DNA from: Bacteroidota bacterium
Lineage (GTDB): Bacteria > Bacteroidota > Ignavibacteria > Kapaibacteriales > UBA2268
DNA: 35,477 nucleotides
NCBI GenBank assembly: GCA_022707965.1
Contig: JAKIZO010000014.1
Coordinates: forward strand, 13,777-49,253
Direction: 5' to 3'
The translations under genes and the position numbers were made by a program. Every line of letters begins with the position of its first letter. The stretch's first letter is position 1. Positions 1 to 9,483 of the stretch are shown one piece after another. Below the pieces are notes generated by a model that was not told the origin of the DNA, did not search any database, and saw only the letters and a list, made by a program, of their open reading frames with translations.

Positions 1-2
1 AT

Positions 3-284
3 GTTTCGCCCGAAGATACACCCGAAGCCACAATCAGAAAAATGCAACAGGTGCAAAGAGCTGCACTTGCACCTGCCGACCCTTCCCCACAAGATAGAGC
101 AGTTGCAGCAATGGCAAGCCGCATAGAAGCACAAGCAGCAGCAGAACAGAGTTCAAATCAAAATGATGCATCATTAAACAATTCGAAATCAAGTAGTAAG
201 GAAACCCCAAAATCATCAACAAATATCTCACCACAAGCAAAACTTGCTCTATCTGCATACCAAAAATCAAATTACTCATTTTAG
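3..284 (+). CDS. C-terminal part of an SprA-related putative metalloprotease (CJM1_0395-like family), 5' end outside the window
   Basis: An open frame enters from the left edge (first full codon at 3) and stops at 282-284, leaving about 93 residues. The stretch [18 protein letters not shown] followed by [14 protein letters not shown] is the pattern I know from the C-terminus of the SprA-related family (PF12118), often annotated as putative metalloprotease CJM1_0395 family. An Ala/Gln-rich helix ([10 protein letters not shown]) and a low-complexity Ser/Asn/Lys tail follow. The HExxH-type zinc site that would support protease activity lies in the missing N-terminal part, so catalysis cannot be judged here. 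The internal ATG at 42 is not the real start, because recognisable family sequence lies upstream of it. Function within the family is poorly known; identification rests on motif memory. Confidence 0.72.
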   Translation, partial: VSPEDTPEATIRKMQQVQRAALAPADPSPQDRAVAAMASRIEAQAAAEQSSNQNDASLNNSKSSSKETPKSSTNISPQAKLALSAYQKSNYSF

Positions 285-376
285 CCATTCAATTTTTAAG
301 CAATACATTTTTATTTTTTATTTTATTCACATATTGTTATTTTGTGTTAATAATACTTATAATGTCGGAAATCAGA

Positions 377-1021
377 ATGAAAAAAGTTGTTTACTTGTTG
401 CTTGCGTTTGTTTTTACATCTTGCATAAACCTGAAATCACCATATCCAGACATAAAGTATTATAGGCTTTCAAACGAGCCATTAATGCTTGTTAATCTGG
501 ATACATTGCCTGTATCGGTTCAGCTGCGAAATATCACAATTAATGATGAATTTAATACCGACCACATTATTGCCACAGATGCACAAACAAGGAAAGTGCA
601 AGTATATTATTACAATCGCTGGATTTCGAAATTCGATGATTTAGCAACTGGATTTCTGCTTTCACGCATATCTTCTTATGGAGTTTTTTCCGGTGGATTT
701 CATCCCGCATCGAGTATAAATGACCCTGACTATATTCTTGAAGGTAGAGTAATTAACTTAACAGCAATAAATAGTGAGAAGAAGAACTCACCCGATGCAA
801 ATTCAGTAGAAATTACGATAAATTGCTCATTTTATAGAAGAAGCAATGAATTTTCGGGACTTAACTTATTATTTAACAAGTCCTACACTCAAAGAGTTAA
901 TCGCATAAATAATTTTGTTGAGACTATTCCACAAGCAACAAGTCGAGCTATGGCATTAATCTCGGATATGATTCTTGTAGATATGATTAATCATATTAAA
1001 ATGGATAGAAATATTAATTAG
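377..1021 (+). CDS. ABC-type transport auxiliary lipoprotein (PqiC/DUF330-like)
   Basis: A 214-residue lipoprotein. Starting at ATG 377 gives MKKVVYLLLAFVFTSC, a short lipoprotein signal with a lipobox ending at Cys16; upstream in-frame ATGs at 344 and 362 would add residues before the basic n-region and are less likely. The mature part begins SPYPDIKYYRLS, the 'YYRL' start typical of the auxiliary lipoproteins (PF03886/DUF330) that work with MlaD/PqiB-type MCE lipid transporters in the periplasm. Later features fit the family: a central segment with YYYNRWISKFDDLATGFLL (usually 'hrWaepP..l...l...L') and DYILEGRVINL. No permease, ATPase or MCE gene is adjacent, so the partner is unknown. Family assignment moderate; role inferred. 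Confidence 0.62.
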   Translation: MKKVVYLLLAFVFTSCINLKSPYPDIKYYRLSNEPLMLVNLDTLPVSVQLRNITINDEFNTDHIIATDAQTRKVQVYYYNRWISKFDDLATGFLLSRISSYGVFSGGFHPASSINDPDYILEGRVINLTAINSEKKNSPDANSVEITINCSFYRRSNEFSGLNLLFNKSYTQRVNRINNFVETIPQATSRAMALISDMILVDMINHIKMDRNIN

Positions 1022-1029
1022 GTAAAAGT

Positions 1030-2163
1030 ATGGATTTTTCAATTCGTTTAATTGACCCCAAAAAAGAACTCAAAAAATTTATTAAAGCACAATGGAATTT
1101 TTACAGAAATGATGAAAACTTTGTCCCACCTTTATTAGCAGACCAACTTAAAACACTAAATACTGAGAAAAACCCATTTTTTAAGCACTCAGAAATTGCT
1201 TTTTTCATTGCAGAGAACAAAAGCGGAGAAATCATTGGGCGAATTGCAGCAATAAAGAACGATAATCATAATGCAACGCACAAAGATAAAGTTGGTTTCT
1301 TTGGCTTTTTCGAGTGTATCAATGAGCAGGGTGTTGCTGATGCATTATTTACAGAAGCCGAAAAATGGCTTAAATCGAAGGGTCTGGATACAATTCGGGG
1401 TCCAGTTAATCTCTCATTGAATGATACAATTGGCTTGTTAATAGAGGGGTTCGATAGTCCTCCGGTTGTATTGATGACATACAACCCACAATATTACATT
1501 ACTTTAATCGAGAACGCTGGTTTTTCGAAAGCAAAAGATTTATATGCATATCTACTGGATAAAGAGGACTATTTAACTGAAAAGTTAATTCGTTTGCAAT
1601 CTGCAATACGCGAAAGATATAAAATAACCGTAAGAAATGTTGCTTTTCGCGATAAAGTGCAATTCAGAAAAGATGTCGAAACACTGAAAGAAATTTATAA
1701 CGGAGCCTGGGAACCCAACTGGGGATTTGTCAAGATGACAGATGAAGAATTTGATTTTCTTGCTGCGGATTTGAAGCAAATTGCTGAGCCAGACTTTACT
1801 TTTATTGCCGAAATTGACGGCAAACCTGCGGGATTTGTGCTTGCACTGCCCGATATTAATGTGTGTCTCAAATACAACAAATCAGGCGGTTTGCTCACGG
1901 GAATCTGGCATTTGCTAACAAAGAGGAAGAAAATAAATCTTGTCAGAATAATTGTATTAGGCGTTTTGCCTGAATTTCAGAAAACTGGTATCGACTCTGT
2001 TTTATATTACGAGCTTGGAGTTCGTTCTGAAAAGCACGGAATTCGCTATGGTGAAGCTTCCTGGATACTTGAAGATAATGTTATGATGAACCGTGCTTTG
2101 CAAACAACCGTAAAAGGAAAGCTATATAAAAAATATAGAATTTATGACCGTCCAATCAAATAG
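1030..2163 (+). CDS. GNAT-like N-acetyltransferase family protein (YghO-type, 377 aa)
   Basis: Long GNAT-fold protein of the type often annotated as hypothetical or YghO-like. The N-terminal half (about residues 1-150) holds FVPPLLADQ and IAFFIAENKSGEIIGRIAAI, a GNAT-like beta-hairpin followed by the EIIGR strand. The C-terminal half has a clearer acetyl-CoA-binding motif A: IIVLGVLPEFQKTGID followed by SVLYYELGVRSEKHG and a distal GEASWILEDNVMMNRAL. The glycine pattern of the pyrophosphate loop is degenerate (QKTGID rather than Q/RxxGxG/A), so catalytic competence is uncertain. Substrate is unknown. It lies 8 nt after the lipoprotein gene and overlaps the next gene by 20 nt, so it is probably co-transcribed with it. 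Confidence 0.6.
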   Translation: MDFSIRLIDPKKELKKFIKAQWNFYRNDENFVPPLLADQLKTLNTEKNPFFKHSEIAFFIAENKSGEIIGRIAAIKNDNHNATHKDKVGFFGFFECINEQGVADALFTEAEKWLKSKGLDTIRGPVNLSLNDTIGLLIEGFDSPPVVLMTYNPQYYITLIENAGFSKAKDLYAYLLDKEDYLTEKLIRLQSAIRERYKITVRNVAFRDKVQFRKDVETLKEIYNGAWEPNWGFVKMTDEEFDFLAADLKQIAEPDFTFIAEIDGKPAGFVLALPDINVCLKYNKSGGLLTGIWHLLTKRKKINLVRIIVLGVLPEFQKTGIDSVLYYELGVRSEKHGIRYGEASWILEDNVMMNRALQTTVKGKLYKKYRIYDRPIK

Positions 2164-2527
2164 CTTTTCCACCTATAGTTTGCATATTCAAATTAGTAGA
2201 AAAGTTAAAATTAAAATTGGGAAGATCGGAACATTCGAGTTTCCCAAAGGAATATACGTATATTGTGGAAGTGCACGAAGAAATTTCGATGCTCGGATTA
2301 ATCGCCATCTAAATCGGAACAAAAAATCACACTGGCATATTGATTATTTACTCGCAAGCAAATACTCAAAGATTATCAAAATTGAGAAGTTCCAATTAAG
2401 TGAGCATACAGAATGCACACTGGTGGGAAAATATGTTTCGAATATTTTGGCAGAAATATTTGCAGTTGGGTTTGGTGCTTCTGATTGCAAAAATAGGTGC
2501 AAATCTCATCTGCTAAAACTATTGTAA
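2144..2527 (+). CDS. DUF123 / GIY-YIG-type nuclease family protein
   Basis: A 127-residue protein of the DUF123 group (PF01986), a compact GIY-YIG-like fold. Visible hallmarks are GIYVYCGSARRNFDARINRH (the GIY-YIG equivalent with its downstream Arg), HWHIDYLL, an ECTLVGKYV segment supplying a Glu, and the C-terminal VGFGASDCKNRCKSHLLKLL, which carries the paired Cys and Ser-His signature of the family. Homologues are small stand-alone proteins of unsettled function, possibly nucleic-acid cleaving. The start ATG at 2144 lies inside the last codons of the upstream GNAT gene (20-nt overlap), which argues for translational coupling. Family assignment good; biochemical role unknown. Confidence 0.75.
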   Translation: MTVQSNSFSTYSLHIQISRKVKIKIGKIGTFEFPKGIYVYCGSARRNFDARINRHLNRNKKSHWHIDYLLASKYSKIIKIEKFQLSEHTECTLVGKYVSNILAEIFAVGFGASDCKNRCKSHLLKLL

Positions 2528-2596
2528 AAAACAATTTTCTTGATTAACTTGCGTTTTTATTTAATTATTTGTTAAACGAACTAATAAAGTTATGTT

Positions 2597-3643
2597 ATGA
2601 AAAAGATTAGTGTGTATTTATTAGGTTTATTGTTGCTTATAAACTATTCTTTTGCAAAAAATGAAATTGTAACTAAGAAAATTACTGAGAAATCTGCATC
2701 ATTTATTATCAATACAGATACAAAAAGAACTGTTTTGATTTTGCATCCTGCAAATGATGCCGCTATTAGTGCAAAAGATTTACCACAAAACAGCATTATG
2801 CAGGAAAGTGTTGATATTTCACTGATAAAGCCATTTAAAGGAAATTACTACGTTGTTTTTGATGGGATGCAATCGGTAATTCCTCTTACACTAAAAGGAT
2901 TGCAAGCAAAAACACAATATATTCTCTCTGTTTACAAGCCTGACGCAAATGGAGAACCATCAGTTCAGCACAAATTTTCAACATTAGCTGAAGAACCGAC
3001 CAAGCAAGCATCAGGTATTGCATTTCGTCAGCCAACAGAATCAAGCATAGAACTAATCTGGGTGAATGGCAATGGAGAAAAACGTATTGTGGTTGCATCG
3101 AAAGGTAAAACAATTGCTGCTTTGCCGGAAGATGGGAAGGAATATTCTGCAAACGCAAAATTTGGGGCTAACGAAAGCAAAATTGGAGATAATGCATTTG
3201 TCGTATATTCCGGAACAAAAAATGAATGCAAAGTTGATAATTTAGAACCCTCGACTATTTATTCTTTCCAAGTATTTGAACTTAATGGAAATGTAGAAAC
3301 TGCAAATTACATCACTTCAACGCTTTCGGGCAATCCACGCTGGAAAATGACTGCTATTCCTGCACCCGAACTTCTTCCCGCAAAAAATGTTCACGAAATA
3401 GGTTGCGTACTATCGTGGAAAGGCTCGCCTAATATTCAAAAATATATTTTAGATATTGCTTACGACGAAAAATTCACACGTTTTGCAGAATATTATGAGA
3501 ATGCAGATGTTGGTGATATTACTGAAATTGAAGTAATTGATTTAGACCCAAATGAAAATTGGTTCGTAAGAGTAAAAGCAGTTGGAGAAGGAACCCAGAG
3601 TGAATATTCCAAGACTTTAAAGGTTAAAAAAGGAGATAAATAA
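2597..3643 (+). CDS. secreted fibronectin type III-repeat protein
   Basis: A 348-residue exported protein. It begins with a signal peptide (MKKISVYLLGLLLLINYSFA, cleavage near Ala-Lys). The rest is beta-rich with FN3-like repeats: one around residues 55-130 (LKGLQAKTQYILSVY), a second around 135-245 with an IELIWVNGNGEKRIVV strand and LEPSTIYSFQVFELNG, and a third around 250-345 with GCVLSWKGSPNIQKYILDIA and WFVRVKAVGEG. The 'L.P.T.Y.F.V' lines are the FN3 signature. No catalytic motif and no C-terminal sorting domain are seen, so it may stay in the periplasm. Its stop codon directly abuts the yqeY start. Binding partner unknown. Confidence 0.65.
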   Translation: MKKISVYLLGLLLLINYSFAKNEIVTKKITEKSASFIINTDTKRTVLILHPANDAAISAKDLPQNSIMQESVDISLIKPFKGNYYVVFDGMQSVIPLTLKGLQAKTQYILSVYKPDANGEPSVQHKFSTLAEEPTKQASGIAFRQPTESSIELIWVNGNGEKRIVVASKGKTIAALPEDGKEYSANAKFGANESKIGDNAFVVYSGTKNECKVDNLEPSTIYSFQVFELNGNVETANYITSTLSGNPRWKMTAIPAPELLPAKNVHEIGCVLSWKGSPNIQKYILDIAYDEKFTRFAEYYENADVGDITEIEVIDLDPNENWFVRVKAVGEGTQSEYSKTLKVKKGDK

Positions 3644-4096
3644 ATGAATTTGGAGCAAAGAATTAACGAAGACCTAAAAGCTGCAATGAAAAGTGGCGAC
3701 AAAGTTCGTATTGATGCTTTGCGTTCGTTGCGTGCTGCTATAATTGAATTTAACAAAAGTGGTTCAGAAACAGGACTTACTCCTGAAATCGAGTTTAAAA
3801 TCTTGAATGGTGCTGCCAAAAAACGCAAAGATGCAATTGAAATGTATAAATCAGCGAACCGTCCCGAATTGCTGGAAAAAGAAGAAGCTGAACTTGCAAT
3901 TATTCAGGAATATTTGCCCCAAATGATGACAGAAGACGAAGTGCGCTCTTATGTAGCCAACAAGATAAAAGAGGTCGGAGCGACTTCCATAAAAGATATG
4001 GGAAAGGTAATGGGACCAACAATGAAGGAACTTGCAGGCAAGGCAGAAGGTAGTATGGTGCAAAAAATCGTCAAAGAGCTTCTGGAAGGTAATTGA
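3644..4096 (+). CDS. yqeY: GatB/YqeY domain protein
   Basis: A 150-residue stand-alone YqeY protein. It opens LEQRINEDLKAAMKSGDKVR and continues DALRSLRAAIIEF, ending in the helical tail domain with EYLPQMMTEDEV, GATSIKDMGKVMG and MKELAGKAEGSMV. These match the tRNA-amidotransferase GatB C-terminal-like fold (PF09424). Length is normal for the family. The exact cellular role is unsettled; an RNA-binding or tRNA-related function is usually assumed from the GatB resemblance. The ATG follows the previous stop with no gap, and the TGA stop overlaps the mutS2 ATG by one base, so the three genes are almost surely one translational unit. Confidence 0.93.
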   Translation: MNLEQRINEDLKAAMKSGDKVRIDALRSLRAAIIEFNKSGSETGLTPEIEFKILNGAAKKRKDAIEMYKSANRPELLEKEEAELAIIQEYLPQMMTEDEVRSYVANKIKEVGATSIKDMGKVMGPTMKELAGKAEGSMVQKIVKELLEGN

Positions 4097-6474
4097 TGAG
4101 CGAACCTGTTCAGCAAAAGTTTGACCCTTTTGCCGAAACTTTACGGCAACTTGAATATAGAAGCGTTCTTGAATATATTGCTAAATACTGTAAAAGTGAA
4201 GATGCGAAAAATATTATTTTCGCATTGAAACCAACTGACGATATAGAAAGGTTAAGACGAGAGCATCAATTAATAGACGAGGCTCTCGTCTTGCTTTTCA
4301 GGAATGAAAATCCACCACTTGAAAGTATTGGCGATAGTCTCAATCTGCTATATAAATCGCAAATTCAAAATGCGATGCTATTGCCAACCGAGTTGCTTGA
4401 AATACTTGATTTGCTGCGTATTGCTCGCAATTTGAAATCGTATATTAAGCCAAAATCTGATGAATTCCCAACGCTTTTTTCATATATTGAAAATCTCTAC
4501 GACAATATATTATTAGAAAAACATATTCTGGATATAGTTACCGAGACGGGCGAAATAAAGGACACTGCATCGCGAGAACTATTTCAAATAAGACAGGAAA
4601 TAAATACAAAATCGGCAAGACTTCGTTCAAGGATAAATAAAATAGTTCGACAGTTTTCCGATTTCGAAATGCTGCAAGAGGAATTTTTCACAATTCGCGA
4701 GGGACGATTTGTTATTCCCGTCAAAGTTGAACACAAACGGCAAATCTCAGGAATAATTCACGGAGTATCTCAGACGGGTGCAACTGTTTTTCTTGAACCG
4801 ACAGAGATAATTGAGCTGAACAACGATTTATCGCTCTTGCGTGATGAAGAAATGAGAGAAATCCAACGTATCCTGAGAAATATTACGCAAGAAATTGGAA
4901 CAGAAAGCCATCAATTAATTGAAAACGCACGAATAATAGCAGATATTGATTCGATTTTCGCACGCGCTACTTATGCAATGCAATTTGGAGGGATTAAGCC
5001 CGAAATTTTGCCACAAGAGGACAATTATATTTATCTAAAAAACATTCGTCATCCAATTCTTGTTCAAACAAAAGGCAAAAATAGCGTTATTCCTCTTTCA
5101 ATTGAATTTACGAATGAAATTCGTGGGCATCTTGTTTCGGGTCCGAACGCGGGCGGGAAGACAGTGGCACTGAAAAACATTGGTTTGAATGTAGCTCTGG
5201 CATTATCAGGTATATTTCCGCTTGGAGAGTGCAAAACAAATTTCCGTTCGATTTTTTCGACTATTGGGGATAATCAATCAATAGAAAACGACCTTTCTAC
5301 TTTTAGTTCGCAAATGTTTCAAATCAAAAATATATTGGATAGCTGCGATAAATATTCGCTTGTGCTAATCGATGAAATTGGTTCGGGGACAGACCCACAA
5401 GAAGGGGCGGCACTTGCAGCTGGAATATTGGACACATTCATCGAACTAAATCTATTTTTCGTTGCAACAACTCATCAATCGTCGCTTAAAACTTATGCAT
5501 TGAACAAAAAGGTAATTGCAAACGCTTCGCTTGAATTCGACGAAGAAAAATTTAAACCAACTTATAACTTTTTGACGGGAATTCCTGGAAACTCTTATGC
5601 ATTTTCGCTTGTGGAGAATATCGGCTTGCCGAAAATTGTAATCAATCGTGCCAAAAAATATTTAGGCACAAGGCATTCCGAATTGGAAGAAAGCATTGCA
5701 ATATTGCAGAAATACCGTGCCGAAGCAGTTCGTTCACGCAGCGAAGCCGAGCAAATGAAATCTAAATTAGAAAAAATGATAAAAGATTACGAAGCTCGAA
5801 GCAAAGAACTTAAAATCAAACGAAAAGAACTTATAGATAATGCGAAAACGGAAGCATTGTCCATTTTAGAGGAAGCCAACGCACTGATTGAGCAAACAGT
5901 TCGGGAAATCAAAGAGCAGAAACGCCAAATCTCTGAAATCAAGCAAGATTTTAAAGAAAAAAAGCAATCTCTTGAAAAAGAGGTAAAGAAAATCGAGAAA
6001 AAGCAAAAGACGAATCGCACTGCCCCATCTGAACTTGCAAAAGGGCAATTTGTTGCTCTTGTTGATAATCCTGCAAATGTGGGATTTGTAATTGATTGTG
6101 ATAATTCAGCACAAATTGCACTTGTTGAATTCAACGGTCTGAAATTTAAACTACCCTATGCTCAATTGATAGTTGCAGAAGACACACAAGCAAAGCAAAC
6201 TATTCAAATTGACTACATTAAGTATGATGCAGTTACTAAAATAGACTTACGTGGATACCGAGCTGAGGAAGCTTTGCGTGCATTGGACGAGTTTATCGAC
6301 AATGCTTTACTGAACAATATTGACTATTTAACAATATTGCACGGTAAAGGGACGGGAGCATTGAAGCAAACGATACACGATTTTCTTTCGAGGCATCCAG
6401 CGATATCATCTTTTCGATTAGGTGAGTTAGTCGAAGGCGGTGCAGGTGTAACAATAGTGAAATTCAAAGAATAA
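4096..6474 (+). CDS. mutS2: endonuclease MutS2
   Basis: A 792-residue MutS2. An N-terminal lever/clamp region (about residues 1-330) precedes the ABC-type ATPase: Walker A GPNAGGKT at 349-356, and Walker B LVLIDEIGSGTDP with the Asp near 426. A long Lys/Glu-rich coiled coil (about 520-640) follows, then a C-terminal Smr domain with DLRG at 717-720 and HGKGTG at 749-754. The MutS mismatch-recognition N-domain is absent, as in all MutS2. Family members act on branched DNA and, in Firmicutes, split collided or stalled ribosomes through the Smr nuclease. The start is ATG 4096, one base into the yqeY stop, chosen over TTG 4093. Downstream it overlaps the ABC gene by one base. Confidence 0.96.
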   Translation: MSEPVQQKFDPFAETLRQLEYRSVLEYIAKYCKSEDAKNIIFALKPTDDIERLRREHQLIDEALVLLFRNENPPLESIGDSLNLLYKSQIQNAMLLPTELLEILDLLRIARNLKSYIKPKSDEFPTLFSYIENLYDNILLEKHILDIVTETGEIKDTASRELFQIRQEINTKSARLRSRINKIVRQFSDFEMLQEEFFTIREGRFVIPVKVEHKRQISGIIHGVSQTGATVFLEPTEIIELNNDLSLLRDEEMREIQRILRNITQEIGTESHQLIENARIIADIDSIFARATYAMQFGGIKPEILPQEDNYIYLKNIRHPILVQTKGKNSVIPLSIEFTNEIRGHLVSGPNAGGKTVALKNIGLNVALALSGIFPLGECKTNFRSIFSTIGDNQSIENDLSTFSSQMFQIKNILDSCDKYSLVLIDEIGSGTDPQEGAALAAGILDTFIELNLFFVATTHQSSLKTYALNKKVIANASLEFDEEKFKPTYNFLTGIPGNSYAFSLVENIGLPKIVINRAKKYLGTRHSELEESIAILQKYRAEAVRSRSEAEQMKSKLEKMIKDYEARSKELKIKRKELIDNAKTEALSILEEANALIEQTVREIKEQKRQISEIKQDFKEKKQSLEKEVKKIEKKQKTNRTAPSELAKGQFVALVDNPANVGFVIDCDNSAQIALVEFNGLKFKLPYAQLIVAEDTQAKQTIQIDYIKYDAVTKIDLRGYRAEEALRALDEFIDNALLNNIDYLTILHGKGTGALKQTIHDFLSRHPAISSFRLGELVEGGAGVTIVKFKE

Positions 6475-8315
6475 TGAAAACGCAAAATAAAAATAGAGCA
6501 AGCCTATATTTAAAAACAATAGCTTTTATTAAGCCGTTTAAGTTACTGCTTGTTTATTCAGTAATACTTAATCTTCTTTTCTCGCTTTTCAATACGTTAT
6601 CGGTTGCACTGATTAAACCAGTTTTTCAAATATTATTTAATACCGAAAGTTCAGAAACTGTTGTAAATACTAAAAATTTAACATACCTCGAACAATTGAA
6701 AAATCAATTTTTTGATTTTCTGCTTTCATTAATCATAGTTGATGATATATATTGGACTTTATTTAGATTTGGACTGATTATATTATCAGTATTTTTCTTG
6801 AAAAACTTTTTCAAATACTGGAATGCAGTTGTAATGTCCAAATTTGAAGAAGGCGTTATAAAATCAATACGTGATAAGATATTTGCGAAACTAACGTCTC
6901 TTTCGATTGATTTCTTCAACCGAAGCAAACAAGGAAGTCTAATTTCAATAATAGCGAATGACGTTCAGGCGGTAAATTCGACGATGATTTCATCGTTTTC
7001 GATAATACTGAGGGAAGGTTCGCAGGTGGTATTTTTTCTGCTGTTCCTTTTGAGCATTTCGCCTGAACTCACATTAATTGCGTTTTCATCGAGTATATTC
7101 AGTCTGGGAATTGTCCGTGCTGCCAAAAAGTATTTACGAAAGTATGCTACTCGTATGCAAAAAGCTTTGGCGGACTATACGGGCACTCTCACAGAAATAA
7201 TATCGGGTATTAGAGTTGTCAAGGCGTATAATGCTGAAAATTTTGCTAACGAGAGATTTAAAAAAGATAGCGAACGATACGTGAAATCGGCAGTAAAACA
7301 CAAAATGATTGTTACGATTATTCCTGCAATAAATGAGATTTTTGCAATATTTGCACTAACGGTGGTGCTGGTAGTAGGGGCAATGAAAATCAACCAAAAG
7401 GTAATGTCGCCCGATGATTTGATGCTTTTCCTTTTCACATTGTTTTCGATAATGGCACCGCTTGCGTCAGTAATCAATCAAATTGTTCAATTCCCTCGTG
7501 GATTTGTTTCAGCTGAGAGAATTTTTGAGGTATTAGATACGGAACCGTCAGTTAAAGACGGGGATTTGGAGATTAAAGAGTTCAAAGATAAAATTGAAGT
7601 GAAAAATGTGTATTTCGCATATACTGATAAGTATGTTTTGCAAGATGTATCCTTAGAGATAATGAAAGGCAAAAAGACGGCATTTGTAGGAGGAAGCGGC
7701 AGCGGTAAATCGACTATGCTGGATTTAATAATCAGATTTTACGATCCGCAGAAGGGGCAAATATTAATTGATGGAGTTGATATTCGTAATTACAAATTAT
7801 CCTCATTACGTTCACTTTTTGGGGTTGTATCGCAAGAGAATATGCTGTTTAATGATACGGTTGCAAATAACATCAAGTTTGGCAAGGAGCACACAATAAC
7901 AGAGGAAATAATTGAAGCATCGAAACTTGCAAATGCTTATAATTTTATAGATAAGCTTGAATTAGGCTTCGATACACCAATAGGCGACCGAGGAACAAAT
8001 CTTTCGGGTGGAGAACGCCAACGAGTGGCAGTAGCAAGGGCAATTGTCGGTAATCCGCAAATTTTAATTTTCGACGAAGCGACCTCTGCACTCGATGCTG
8101 AAAGTGAAAAAATTGTGCAGGAAGCAATTGAGACTTCGCTCGAAGGACGAACCGCAATTATTGTAGCTCATCGGTTGTCGACGATAATTAATTGCGATAT
8201 GATTTATGTTTTCAACGAGGGACAAATAGTTGAGCAAGGCACACATTCGGAGTTGATGGAAAAGAATGGATATTACAGAAAATTGTATGAATTACAATTT
8301 GGTGTGAAAAATTAA
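6474..8315 (+). CDS. MsbA-type ABC exporter (membrane domain fused to ATPase)
   Basis: A 613-residue half-transporter expected to work as an inner-membrane homodimer. The N-terminal membrane domain (about residues 15-335) has several hydrophobic helices and the coupling region STMISSFSIILREGSQ. The nucleotide-binding domain holds Walker A GGSGSGKST at 406-414, a Q-loop (GVVSQENMLFND), signature LSGGERQ starting at 510, Walker B ILIFDEATSALD with catalytic Glu535, and the H-loop IIVAHRLSTI. The sequence is closest in feel to MsbA/lipid A flippases, but drug and lipid exporters of this class cannot be told apart by eye, so no symbol is given. Translation is coupled to mutS2 (TAATG overlap). Confidence 0.92.
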   Translation: MKTQNKNRASLYLKTIAFIKPFKLLLVYSVILNLLFSLFNTLSVALIKPVFQILFNTESSETVVNTKNLTYLEQLKNQFFDFLLSLIIVDDIYWTLFRFGLIILSVFFLKNFFKYWNAVVMSKFEEGVIKSIRDKIFAKLTSLSIDFFNRSKQGSLISIIANDVQAVNSTMISSFSIILREGSQVVFFLLFLLSISPELTLIAFSSSIFSLGIVRAAKKYLRKYATRMQKALADYTGTLTEIISGIRVVKAYNAENFANERFKKDSERYVKSAVKHKMIVTIIPAINEIFAIFALTVVLVVGAMKINQKVMSPDDLMLFLFTLFSIMAPLASVINQIVQFPRGFVSAERIFEVLDTEPSVKDGDLEIKEFKDKIEVKNVYFAYTDKYVLQDVSLEIMKGKKTAFVGGSGSGKSTMLDLIIRFYDPQKGQILIDGVDIRNYKLSSLRSLFGVVSQENMLFNDTVANNIKFGKEHTITEEIIEASKLANAYNFIDKLELGFDTPIGDRGTNLSGGERQRVAVARAIVGNPQILIFDEATSALDAESEKIVQEAIETSLEGRTAIIVAHRLSTIINCDMIYVFNEGQIVEQGTHSELMEKNGYYRKLYELQFGVKN

Positions 8316-8399
8316 CAGAAAATTCTCAATAAGTTTGCATTTGATGGCATAATTATTGTTCATTTATTTCGGTTTTTTGATAATATTTTAGGATTGAAT

Positions 8400-9347
8400 A
8401 TGGCTCTTACAAATGAGTATACCATAATCGGTATTGATGGCGGCGGAACTCACACAAGAGGTGTATTGGTTCGCGACGATAAAGTGATATCACACGCTTC
8501 AAGTGGCACAGCAAGAATAGGTTCAGTTGGAGTTGGCGAAGCTTGCGAACGAACATTAAATATAATACTTGAACTATGCAACAAAGCAGAAATTGAGACA
8601 TCAGAATTAGATGCTGTGGTTGTTGGATTGGCAGGAGTATGGCTCGAAGAAGAAAAGAAAAGAGCGGCACAGCTACTTCGAACACTTGCTCGCCAGCAAA
8701 GCATACAGCTTGGAGATTTACTTGTAACAAGCGATGCAGAGCTTGCAATAGAAGGTGCCTTAGGCAATAGTGACGGAATTATTACAATTGTTGGCACAGG
8801 TTCAATTGGTCTTGCACGTATTGGGAAAAACCAACTATATCGTTGTGGTGGCTGGGGAATTGAACTTGACGACGAAGGAAGCGGTGCCTGGATTGGTCGC
8901 GAAGGTTTAACGGCGGTTGTTCGTGCACTGGACGGTCGGGGCAAACCGACTGAGCTTACTGCCAAAATTCCGCAATTTTCTCCAATTATTGATATGGATA
9001 GACCAAGAACAATAGTCAAAGCATACCAGGACAGAGCTTTTGAGTATCATAATCTTACTCCCGCAGTAATGGAATGTGCTGTTAACGGCGACGAAGTATG
9101 TCTTGAAATAATCACACGAGCTGCAAATCATTTGCTGGAACTGCCAGTGGCATTATCGAAGTATTTTAAGACTAAGACAATAAAAGTCGCGTTGATGGGT
9201 GGGATTATTGAAGCAAATACATTATTAGCTCAGATGCTAAAAGATAGAATTAATGAACACGGGAAGTTTGAAATTATTGAACCATCAGGTTCAGCACTGG
9301 ATGGAGCAATTAGCATTGGACGTAGGCTGATAGAGCAAGATATGTAG
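8400..9347 (+). CDS. BadF/BadG/BcrA/BcrD-type ATPase, probable N-acetylglucosamine kinase
   Basis: A 315-residue ASKHA-fold protein. Phosphate-1 loop GIDGGGTHTRG is near residues 10-20; phosphate-2 segment TIVGTGSIGLA and the hallmark GIELDDEGSGAWIGREGL lie in the middle; ALMGGIIEAN and a Gly/Ser-rich SGSALDGAISIGRR adenosine motif lie near the C-terminus. Bacterial members of this length without Fe-S subunits are mostly GlcNAc or glucosamine kinases used in amino-sugar recycling. Substrate is therefore inferred, and a benzoyl-CoA-reductase-activase role is unlikely because the Fe-S Cys are missing. ATG 8400 is chosen over TTG 8394 because AGGA at 8390-8393 is well spaced for it. A strong terminator follows at 9386. 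Confidence 0.8.
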   Translation: MALTNEYTIIGIDGGGTHTRGVLVRDDKVISHASSGTARIGSVGVGEACERTLNIILELCNKAEIETSELDAVVVGLAGVWLEEEKKRAAQLLRTLARQQSIQLGDLLVTSDAELAIEGALGNSDGIITIVGTGSIGLARIGKNQLYRCGGWGIELDDEGSGAWIGREGLTAVVRALDGRGKPTELTAKIPQFSPIIDMDRPRTIVKAYQDRAFEYHNLTPAVMECAVNGDEVCLEIITRAANHLLELPVALSKYFKTKTIKVALMGGIIEANTLLAQMLKDRINEHGKFEIIEPSGSALDGAISIGRRLIEQDM

Positions 9348-9385
9348 GATATATTTTAGCAAGTAATTATTGCAAAAAATACTAT

Positions 9386-9421
9386 CGCTGAGAATTAATA
9401 CAGTTCTCAGCGTTTTTGTTT
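9386..9421 (+). terminator. Rho-independent terminator of the BadF-type kinase gene
   Basis: Perfect 9-bp inverted repeat CGCTGAGAA (9386-9394) / TTCTCAGCG (9404-9412), 9-nt loop, followed by TTTTTGTTT. It sits 38 nt after the kinase stop and separates the first housekeeping block from the decayed surface-protein region. Confidence 0.85.
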
Positions 9422-9483
9422 GGAGGAGCAATGAAGTATGGAGATGAAGGTGAAAAAGAATGAATAGGAAGGAGTGGAGGTGA

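Noticed and set aside
2521..2540. Small ATTGT/ACAAT hairpin with following T's after the GIY-YIG gene
   Set aside because: Only 5 AT-rich base pairs overlapping the stop codon; too weak for a terminator call.
8450..9019. A 189-codon open frame on the minus strand inside the BadF-type kinase gene
   Set aside because: It is antisense to a gene with clear ASKHA motifs, is Ser/Pro-rich as expected from a mirrored frame, and shows no recognisable domain.
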